In this document: one piece after another, positions 55,398 to 64,000 of the stretch | How the letters are laid out: every line of letters starts with the position of its first letter | Position numbering within the stretch: position 1 is the stretch's first letter | Origin: Adiantum capillus-veneris | Taxonomy: Eukaryota > Streptophyta > Polypodiopsida > Polypodiales > Pteridaceae | Length of the DNA: 64,000 bases | Assembly (NCBI GenBank): GCA_014529385.2 | Contig: CM043965.1 | Coordinates: 61,154,933 to 61,218,932 of the forward strand | Direction: 5' to 3' | The notes under the pieces: model-generated | The model's input: only the letters and a program-made list of their open reading frames with translations | Database searches by the model: none | What the model was told of the DNA's origin: nothing | Program-made: the position numbers and the translations under genes

Positions 55398-55622
55398 TTA
55401 GTCACTGTCCAAGCTTGTGGGAGAGGGTGGTGTTCTTTCCTGAAACAAACTCAGTAGATCCCTAGTTTCTCTAGTGAGAGTGTGAGCCAATGCTTCCGTT
55501 ATCTGTGCTGCAGCATCAGGTGCGACTTGAAAACTGACTGTGATAATTACCTCGGTGACTTGAGTTACCCGATTCTCAAAGTAGAATAGTGTTGATTCTC
55601 TATTGTGTAGAGCTCCTTCCAT
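55398..55622 (-). CDS. Possible accessory frame of element D (74 aa)
   Basis: ATG-initiated minus-strand frame (start MEGALHNRES) that overlaps the following upstream frame by 23 bp in another phase. It reads VTEVIITVSFQVAPD and ends Ser/Pro-rich. No counterpart was recognised in element C, so coding status is uncertain. Confidence 0.3.
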   Translation of the reverse strand: MEGALHNRESTLFYFENRVTQVTEVIITVSFQVAPDAAAQITEALAHTLTRETRDLLSLFQERTPPSPTSLDSD

Positions 55623-55863
55623 TTTGTTGTTGTGGGTTGGTTGTAGGTTGCAGACATGGTTTCGACCTTCTCCTTCTTCTTCTTGGTACTTGGCCTATGT
55701 ATATCCACTGGGTTTGGCGTGTTGGTTGACTCTCCCACTGCAAATCGATTACCGTTACGCCTGGCACTCGAGCTTCGATGGCGATGCAGAGTTCGTCTAG
55801 TTGTGCTTGGAGCTCTTCTTCTTCTGTCGTCCAATTAGCAAATCCTGCTAGCCATTCATCCAT
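55600..55863 (-). CDS. Possible first accessory frame of element D (87 aa)
   Basis: ATG at 55863 (minus strand), 61 bp after the primer-binding site. It contains a Glu/Leu-rich stretch (WTTEEEELQAQLDELC) and an Arg cluster (RRRRRR). A relation to the accessory frames of element C was not seen. It could be a chance frame. Confidence 0.3.
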   Translation of the reverse strand: MDEWLAGFANWTTEEEELQAQLDELCIAIEARVPGVTVIDLQWESQPTRQTQWIYIGQVPRRRRRRSKPCLQPTTNPQQQNGRSSTQ

Positions 55864-55923
55864 TCACAATAGTTTAAGGGTTTCAGTCTTGTCAACTGAA
55901 GGGTTTCATGAAAAGATTCCTCA

Positions 55924-55935
55924 GTGGGGGCACCA
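55924..55935 (-). promoter_or_regulatory. Primer-binding site of element D
   Basis: On the minus strand TGGTGCCCCCAC, two bases from the LTR. Identical to that of element C. Confidence 0.75.
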
Positions 55936-55937
55936 AA

Positions 55938-56147
55938 TGACGGGAGCAAAGCGAACCCCGAACCCCGATGGCCTCTACAACACCAGGGACCGAATGGCGC
56001 GCCTCGAGCCTGTCATGGTAAAGCAAACAGGGGGCACCACCTAGCTTCAACGGCTAGGACGCAAACAACACACCACCATAACAAAGTTTTCATCCAAGAG
56101 AGATGGATGCTTGGGAGTAATGATGAAAAGGAAAGGGAATGAGATCA

Positions 56148-56184
<37 letters not shown>

Positions 56185-57512
56185 GTGAGGGAGGGAGGGG
56201 GTATAGCGGCTTAGTACTTAGGCATCACAAAAAGATGGCGAATCCTCACACCCTTCACACATACACAAGCTCACTCCAAAACACAAGACTAGGTGGCGAT
56301 TCCGCACACCTCACATGGGCAAAACATTGCAAGAAAACATACTCACAAAACCTCAAGCTTTATTTAGAGAATAGGTGATGAAATGGGGAGCATAGGGTAG
56401 GGGAATGAGAAGGGAGAGAGTGGTAGAGCACATGGTGGATAGGTGGGAGTTGATGGCGAAGACTCGCACGAGGATTATGGCCATCATCCTTCATTTAGTT
56501 GCCCTTCATCTTCCATAGCCAAGGGTGTAGAGGTCATGCTCAAGACAAACATGGTGATTGCGGTGATGGTGATGGTGTGGGTGTGTGTGTGTGTGTACAC
56601 TAAGCACACACAGTGCATAGTGTGTTCTTTGGTGATGTTGTGTGTGTGTTTAGTGTGATGGTGACCCCTCTTTATATAGGGGAGGAGGGAGGAGGAATTC
56701 TAGAATTTAGAAATGAAAAAATCATTATCTACATAGGCCATGTGACTGTGGGCCCCACTTGTCTGGCTGTGTGTATATGTGCCAGAACAGCAGTCTCATG
56801 AGAGAGGGACTAAGAGAGAGAGATGGGTTGATGAAAAAAAGTGAGAGATGACATGGAGAATAAACTAATTACAAGAGGGGAGAGAGGGGAGTGTGTTCAG
56901 AGGTGAATCTGTGTGCAGATGTGTGTGAACACAAGAAAAATCAGGTAACCACCGGGTGGGGATGGGTCTGTGGGCACTTTTTTCAGTGAAACTGAGTGTG
57001 TGTGAGTGTGGGGGAGGTTATTTAGCTACAAGACAAGAGACATGGCGCCCTTTAGAGAGAGAGGGGGGTTTTTGGGTCATGGGATATGATAGGAGAGAGA
57101 AAGAGGGGGTGGGGTATACTATTTTGGAAGATAGGGTAAGTTGCATGTGAGTTAGGGTGCATTATTGGTGAGTTATAATGCATTATTGGTGAGAGGTGGG
57201 GTAGCTTGAGGGGAGAGAGAAAGGAGAAAGGACAAGGGGAAGAGAGAGGGGGTTGACCTTTTGAGTAGAGGAGAGGAAAAGGGACACCCGGCGGGGCAAC
57301 AGTGAAGAAAAAGGAGGCAAGGTGGGGATGGGCTACCCCGCAGGCATGAGGTGGCCTATTTTACCTTTCTTATATATTTACATAATCATACTTTTTTTTT
57401 TTTCTTACTTTTTCCAATGCCTTTTATCACTCCCTCCATAAGAGGGGGTTTTCATGGGGTGGGGACGAGAGAAGAGGGGTATGGGAGCTTGGCTTGTGAA
57501 AAGCCCCCATCA
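55938..57512 (-). repeat. Element D 5' LTR (right on the map)
   Basis: 1575 bp and almost identical to the left copy. It has a slightly longer GA tract (56151-56183) and a few substitutions. Confidence 0.93.
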
Positions 57513-57967
57513 ACACCTTCTTCCTCTCAATATTTCCTCATTTCCTGCTAGCTCTCACCATTTTTGAAGGTGTGTGAGGTCTTGGGACTAAGGCTAGAGA
57601 CACTAGGTGTGTTTCTCAAGAATAATTTGGTGCATGAAGCTTCCATCTTTATTGCACCAATGAGTTTTATCAAGGAACACAAGAATTGGTTCGTACAAAA
57701 GTCTCCTTTGATGGGAGAAGCTACAATACAAAGCCTTTATGGAGGCAGGACCGGCTCCATGTAAATCCGGTCCTCAACTGTTGTCAATTGTTCTATTTCT
57801 CTCTCTTTTCAAGTATTGTCAATGCCAAATTAGCTAGGTGTAAATTTTTGTATTGCTTTCTCAAATCAAGTACTCTCTCTATGCTCATTAGGAACTTGTT
57901 CTTAATGAAATGCTCACTATGTTATCAATTTCCGCTACACATAAGTTACTATGCATTAAATGTTACA
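57513..57967 (+). repeat. Element B 3' LTR, third piece
   Basis: It carries the 3' third of the LTR, ending aatgttaca, matching the 5' LTR at about 10720-11169. It is followed by the TTTGG duplication. Confidence 0.9.
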
Positions 57968-57972
57968 TTTGG
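57968..57972 (+). repeat. Target site duplication of element B (right copy, TTTGG)
   Basis: Same five bases as 10526-10530. It proves that the two outer LTR ends belong to one insertion. Confidence 0.9.
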
Positions 57973-60900
57973 TAACATGTATTATTATTTTTTACTTTTC
58001 TATCGTTTGTATTGAATTAAAAAATTTAGTCCTATGCCAAGATTTCCTTATGATGGCTTGGGAAGGGGTCCTATTCAAAAGCGCACCACATCCCTTGTAT
58101 GGGACCAACAACGCAACATTTATCACCACTGGTCAATTAAACTGTAAGTCCAAGGGAAAAACTAGGGGGGTCACGAACCCAGGCCAAGGGTTGGTTACTA
58201 GATGTAGATAGGGGATTCTAGATATAGACGGTCAAGGGCTATATAATAGGGTGGTATGGCAAAGAATCCTTAAGAGAGTTCCCCTAGGACTTTCATTGGT
58301 TTCAAAGCTTAGAGGCAGGAGCAACAATGGAGAAAAACGAGGTGTGGTGCATGGGCCTTGCATGAAGAATGCATGGATGTTCTCTCTCGATCTCTCTCTC
58401 ACAGCATTCCATGGGTTTCTCCCTCTAGGCTTCAAGCTGAACTCCCATGGTGGTTCCACTGGCTGGTAGATTGCGTTGGCATGCTCCCTTATGAAGAATT
58501 ATGGGGGCGGGTGAGCATGCACCAATTTGAACAATCACACCATCTATAGAATCGCCATGCGATAAGCAATGATTTTTGCTTACTGCAATCGAGGCAAAAA
58601 TGGCACATGGAGGCACAAAAAGTGGGTTTCTCTTTCACTTTGTCGTTTAGAAATGTCTACATTGCCATAGTCTGTTTTTAGACGATATTTTTTTTTTTTA
58701 ACACGAAGGTGGGGAGCCTTATTTTGGGCACCCTTCCGTGTTAAGGGTGAAATCCCACAGGGTTTTTGGCAGGACCTCATCCGCAAGTCCTCGTAGTAAT
58801 GGAAGACAAGGCACGACCGCGTTAATGGAATCGACACAGGCTATGATCAATAATCGGCAATCGTCCACAATATACGCCAAGCTGCAGAAAATTGCATCAA
58901 TCGTTGGCATGAAGGATCCATTGGCTACATAAAATTTCATAGCTTAAATTTGTTTCAAAGTTCAAGCAGTACCTTAAGCATGGTTAAAACAAGGCCATGC
59001 AAGGGTGATGAAGACCATCCATATCTAAATAGTCAAGGATTCCAAACAAAAGTTGGCCAGAGAACACATTCTCTAAGCAAGATAAGCATGCAAAGCTTTG
59101 GGAATGGACTTGAAGATTGTATAAGATGTAACCACGGGATAGAGTAGTCAAGGATTCCAAACAAAAGTCGGTATCTATTGAGGATCCTTCAGTGTATTGC
59201 ATGGCATAATAGTACATTCGACAAGACTCCATGTACTCATGTTTAAGTTTTCACTTCAATTTTGTGTTATTTATGTAATCATTTGCATTTTTTTGGGTTT
59301 GTGAATTCCAACTCGTGCACTTCTTGCTGCCCAAGGGGTTTGTTGGAATTTCTCAAGCATGGCTTGATTGTCATTACAACAAGGCTGTTATACTGAACTT
59401 AGTTAATTCCATTTCTTTGCATGGATTAGCAAGCATGATTGATCATTCATTTCTAAATTGCACGTGCCTATGACTTATACATATACAACATTTTTTCACA
59501 TCATTTCAAACAAGCATGACTTGTGTTAAGTTACTCAAGGATGTCATCCCATTATGATGTTTCCATGCAATTACTGCAACATCTCTACATAAGCAAGCAC
59601 TACTTGAATTTGTAACAGCAGGGTTGTGAATGGATTAGAAAGCATATTCTATAGCTGGCAGGAATGTTTGTTGGCTATGAGCGTATCAGTTCCATCATGT
59701 TAATCCTTTTGACAAAACTTATGTCAAGCAAGGCTTCAATTTTAGGTATCTTGCATTGAAGCTTCCAAGAGGGGAGAATTTGCAACGGGCATGGGTGCAT
59801 ACAACAACTCTTAATGTCTTAGCATACATGGCTATGAGTTAGATTCCAGCAAAGCAAAGTGCTTTGATAGAATTCATGAGAAGCAAGGGTTCTAACCCGT
59901 GTCCAAGTATTGCCCATTGATTTAGGATCAAGGGCACTGGCACCCAGATTTGGTATTTTGGCAATGTAGGGATATGAGGTCACATTTTACGTATGACAAC
60001 GTCAAATTGTGATGTATCCTTACCAGTACAAATTGTGCAAGGCACTTTGGGTATCGGCTAAACTCTTGAGTCCGTTGTTGTAGCCTCTTTACTTTTTTTT
60101 GTGCCCGGGGGATTCACCATGGAAAACTTACCGCACCACGTAAGTGCAACGGAGGGGGATGTTTTTACAAGTTACATAAGCGTATAAGTTAGGTATAGGC
60201 CCCCAATAATTTATTTCCCAAGCTTAAAAATAAGGGAGGGGGGTATCATATTTATAAGGGGGGGGGGGGGACTTGATCGGGGTTGATTACTTATAACAAT
60301 TGGTCACCGGTGTATACTAGAACTTGGATGAATTTAGGGGAAGTTTTTTATCAAGTCACACATCAAATTTTGCATCAAGCCGATCATAGATAAGGGCTGA
60401 TTTGGAGTAGGTCAAGGGTTGATTTAGACCATCTTTGGATGGGTCATAACTAGACGAGTAGCCAGAGTGTAGGCTAATCGGGCACATAGTTTTGAAAGTC
60501 AAACTAAGAAACATTGAGGGTACATTAGTTATCAACCATAGTGGTTCCTTAGTACGTTGCCAATCACTATGCTATACACTCTTTGACTAATTTTGTCAGT
60601 TAGATCATGTGAGACCTAAATTTTATATGTAAGATAGAAGTATGCTAATTTTCTTCATTGATTATTGTATAAGCGTAGAAAGAGGGGGTCATATTCCATA
60701 ATATCAGTTGTATATAGGGGTTTTATCAAAGTTGTTCGCTCGTAGGTGGCATCCCATTTTGTATATAGAATGAATCCTCCGGCTTTGTGTGGCATGCATG
60801 GAGTGCTAGTCAGGTGGAATTAATTCCCCTCAATCATTGTTTACGTTTTCACTATAACACCAGCTACTCTATCCAGGACATGGTAAGATATTGAATGTTT

Positions 60901-62600
60901 AAAGTGATTTAATCAAACGAACTTAATTCATGGGAAAAGTGTCATAATCAAGTCAATCAGGCACAATCACGACCACATCCAAAGTAGGTGAGTCAAAGCT
61001 TTGGTTTATATTTTTGGGTTGCATCTCTATGAGAGAGCGTTGTACAAGTAGATTGTTGTACACTTATACGATAAGCTACATGACATGCAACGTATGTGCA
61101 GAAGCATACACAGGGAGCACATACCACTATAGGCTAAGGGATTTTCCTCAGCCCAGCATGCTCTCTCTTTCTCTTTCTCTTTTTCTTTCTCTTTCTGTTT
61201 CCTCTATTTATGAAGGAACAATGAAATTAAGCATGTCTTTGCTAACATCTTCTACGTCAGTATGGTAAGAAAAGGAAGGGCTAAGAGCCATCTATTTTCA
61301 AAGACCTACGAGCCATCTATTTTAGAATGGCTAAGAGCCATCTGTTGGTAATCCATCTGCCATTGTTCTAAAGGTAGACTAGATCTTCCCAGTTGTGTTT
61401 CCATCGACTCTAATGGACAAGCAAGAGTCTTTCCATTAATGATTGTCTGGGTGTCACTTTATCATCACGTACTTTTAGTGCAAAGATCAAATTGAGTTTT
61501 AGATGATCTTAAACTCATAAAGGCTTATCTATACCACGGTGTATGGATGAGGCAAGTGTTTCAAACAACACAGTTGTCCACAAAAAGCCAAGGGTTTACC
61601 ACTCTAATTTCCTGACATGCACCCATGGCATGCCAATATTGTGTGATTATTTCCATTGAATTATTGTTTACGCTTCCTCTTTCACTATACCATCCACTAC
61701 TCCATTCAACATGAGTCAAGGCTGGTAAGTTTGCTTGTGATCATTGTATATGCATACAATTACGGGAATTTTTCATCATTGTCTCTAAGCACAAGGTGCA
61801 CCCAATAAAGACGACACCTTATATACGTATCACATAGGCATGGCTTGGCTATCACGCACCTAGTTCATGGGATGACATGAATAGATTAAAAGAGTCTCCA
61901 AGTAGGAGATCACTTGTGTGAACACCTAAGAAAATTTAGCATGACTACCTTCTTTGGGTTGTTGCACATCTTTCTCTTTTGTTCATAGAGAGATAAGATT
62001 ATTTCGAGATCTAGTTGTGAATAAGATTGCAACTTTGAGAAGATCTGTGCTTAGTTGCGGCACTGATTATGTCTCTAGGAGTGGTATTTTCACAAGTATG
62101 AACTAGCTAATACAGAGTCACTCCATAGGAATTGAGGATCATAGTTTGAACTTATTATAGTTGTACTTTCACAAAAAGAAGTCCGCAAATTGCCACAAGG
62201 TAGTGAACAAGTTCAACTTCCCAAGTTGATTCCAATCACTATGAGACACGATAGACTGTGTTGGTTATCGTTGACTGCTCGTTTGAGCAGCTATTATATA
62301 GAGTCCGACCAAGGGGTTTGACATTACGGATTTTTACCAAAGGGTTTGGATCTCACAGCCAACACCCTAGGTTACCAATACAGTTTTATTTGTTTTTCAC
62401 TGATCTTTCAATTAGTGTTACAAGGCAATTCAAGTGGGATATTTGTTCATGTGCATTTGAATACGAGTAAGTGAACACTATGTTCAACCTCAATGTACAT
62501 TGTTATCAGTAAGCTAACACAGATACCATTTTTCAGAGCTCTTATTGTAAAGACACTTATTATTTTTTATAAATCAAGAATATTGTAACTCCTATTTTTT
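57973..62600. other. Featureless flank, no gene recognised
   Basis: Only short frames on both strands, without recognisable motifs. The 58.0-58.9 kb part has a few overlapping 60-85-codon frames with no common domain. The sequence has an ordinary base composition and few simple repeats, in contrast to the rest, with only a G run at 60261-60270 and a (CTTTCT)-like tract at about 61161-61195. It is probably very old repeat sequence. Confidence 0.4.
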
Positions 62601-63414
62601 TGGATAAACCTTGTAATTGATGAGACGAGCCTACAAGCTTCCAGATTGTATCAACCTGTCATTACCTATCTTTAGTTAAAGCTCCCAAATTATTAGTTTT
62701 GACCACCAAAAACCTATAAAAGCCAATTTTTGTAAGTTATTTGTAAGTTTTGGATAATGAAATACATAGCGTGAGCTAACGGTGCTCATTTTTCTCCTTC
62801 TCGCGCTTCCTACTCCCTCCTCGATTGTCACATTACATTTGCGTTTGTTGCATTGCAACCACAGGTAAGAGCCCTACGCATTAACTTAAACACATCACAG
62901 CATTTTTTAGCTTTTGACTTTGCCGATCCACGGCCTAATTTCATCATAAGTAGGAATTTACACTTAAGAATCAAAAACTAAGCATAGGCGGGGTATTGGG
63001 GCATCATTGCTAAGTATTTAGGTGCATTCTGGGTCGAGAACGACTAAGTCAAAAATCCATTGCTGTTAATAATCACGATTTTGGCACTTGACTTAAAGTG
63101 GGGTTTGAGACCATAAGCATGTGTGCTTAGGTCTTATAAACTTGTCCTAGAAGTTTTGTTACGTTTGGATATCATTTGATGATGTAACGGATGTGATTTG
63201 TTTGCCGATGAGCGATTGGCTTTTGGTGATTTTAGTCACTTGAGTGTAGCTTAAGTTAGATTCGAGTTGTTTGTTGTTTTCTGAGAGATTGACAACCTCT
63301 TGTAGCCTCTATGTACTAGTCGAGTCAGCTTCGTCCCATGGATTGACAATTTAATCGTGGTTCTCGTTAAAACTACAATAAGATAGGATAGTGAGGTTAG
63401 ACAACCGTCCCACA
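62601..63414 (+). repeat. 5' LTR end of a further retrotransposon (element E)
   Basis: The border before the primer-binding site reads cgtcccaca. A TATA-like ctataaaag at 62714-62722 and a splice-donor-like cacag/gtaagagcc at about 62860-62873 fit a transcribed LTR and leader. The left LTR border was not determined because the partner LTR is outside the window; the start given is approximate. Confidence 0.5.
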
Positions 63415-63416
63415 TT

Positions 63417-63429
63417 TGGCGCCACTGCC
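63417..63429 (+). promoter_or_regulatory. Primer-binding site of element E
   Basis: TGGCGCCACTGCC resembles the TGGCGCCGTTGCC-type primer-binding sites seen in several plant Ty3 lineages. It lies two bases after the LTR end. Confidence 0.6.
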
Positions 63430-64000
63430 GAAGATCGAAGAGACCTAAACTAGGGAAAAGGATGAGCGTCTTGTGAAGTTATCCTTTAATTTCCTCTAGG
63501 ATCTCTTAGAGTCAAAAACTTTCTTTTAGAAATCGCATAGCCTAAGATTGTCGTCTTTTGCTGTGTAGAGGTAGCTTGGAGGTAAGTTGTACTTGTTGAG
63601 TGCCTTTAGGATTGTAGGATTGTAGAGCTAGATTAGGATTTTAAGAATGATTGATAGACGAGACAAGTCTTAAGATCAAAGCTCAGAAAACCATAAGAAA
63701 CAACAAAAGGAGTGTTTGTGGACACTTTCCACAGCCCCATTGCATGAGAACCTAGGAGTAGGATAAGTAGGATCCGAGGTGGATTTCAGAACATTGCTCT
63801 CTCCGAAAGAATCATTGTGAGTTGTATTTGAAGTTGCAGAATGTTAGGTCATGGCTAGAAATAGCACGAAAAGACTCTAAACCACTCAATCCAACTGGAG
63901 AGTAAGCTTAAAAGTTGTATGAACTGAGTGGGTAAGCTCAAGGACACTTTGAGGTAAAAATTTCAAGAGTTGGCCAAAACTCAGATTATTTGCTTTTCTT
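63430..64000 (+). other. Untranslated leader of element E
   Basis: No long frame is present before the window ends. The sequence would be the 5' leader preceding gag, which lies outside. Confidence 0.4.

Larger units (their letters stand above)
48165..57512 (-). mobile_element. Element D: Tat-type Ty3 retrotransposon, minus strand, broken gag-pol
   Basis: LTRs 48165-49737 and 55938-57512 are almost identical. Flanking ACAC (48161-48164 and 57513-57516) is the probable target duplication; the undisturbed 5' LTR of B reads atacac at the matching place. The primer-binding site and purine tract match those of element C. The coding region has one frameshift and two stops, so it is probably recent but non-autonomous. 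Confidence 0.92.
10531..57967 (+). mobile_element. Element B: Ty3 chromovirus swollen to 47 kb by four nested insertions
   Basis: The 5' LTR (10531-11169) and the 3' LTR (37250-57967, itself interrupted twice) share TGTCATAAAA starts and TTACA ends and are flanked by TTTGG. The interior is gag-pol of the same family as element A, split into 11171-12649, 21369-23269 and 34960-37249 by element A and by the DNA transposon. Removing the four insertions leaves an element of about 8 kb. Many stops and frameshifts show that it is the oldest element here and dead. Confidence 0.9.

Noticed and set aside
57973-62600. Host gene in the right flank
   Set aside because: No frame beyond about 85 codons and no exon-like domain words on either strand.

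Overview
The window looks like nuclear DNA of a land plant. It has almost no ordinary host genes and consists mainly of nested transposable elements, with unusually many long (GA)n, (GT)n and compound microsatellites. Two retrotransposon lineages point to a plant: Ty3 chromoviruses with a C-terminal chromodomain, and Tat-type Ty3 elements with a second, archaeal-type RNase H before the integrase. A large-genome, non-flowering plant such as a fern would fit, but that is a guess. No rRNA, clear tRNA or CRISPR array was seen.

Layout. 1-10530: microsatellites, an inverted/direct repeat complex (640-1720), tRNA-like SINE candidates (5.2-6.1 kb), and the remains of a Ty3-like element with an LTR-like promoter (about 7.0-9.2 kb). 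10531-57967: one old chromovirus (element B) with TTTGG target duplications, swollen to 47 kb by four later insertions. These are element A (chromovirus, 12650-21368) in its gag; an 11.7-kb DNA transposon (23270-34959) in its pol; and two Tat-type Ty3 elements, C (37652-47458, + strand, intact gag-pol) and D (48165-57512, - strand, broken gag-pol), both in its 3' LTR. 57973-64000: mostly featureless sequence ending in the 5' LTR end and primer-binding site of a further element (E) that runs out of the window.

The main discovery candidate is the DNA transposon at 23270-34959. It has 33-bp inverted termini beginning CATTAGG and carries four intron-containing genes, all with open frames after splicing, arranged as two convergent pairs. 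They are (1) a transposase-like protein of 855 aa; (2) an unrecognised acidic, Cys/His-containing protein of 596 aa; (3) an 812-aa fusion of a histone H3-like protein (tail ARTKATARK plus a complete histone fold), a Ulp1/SENP-type cysteine protease and an FCP1-type HAD phosphatase domain; and (4) an unrecognised 413-aa protein. The divergent promoter region between genes 2 and 3 is packed with CT/GA and AC tracts and with hairpins sharing the core ACTAA(C/A)GGCGCGC. A mobile element carrying a protein that combines a nucleosome part, a SUMO/ubiquitin-like protease fold and a CTD-phosphatase-like fold suggests manipulation of host chromatin. I do not know of a described element of this kind.

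Exon joins were worked out by hand from GT/AG sites and frame continuity; no search or alignment program was used.
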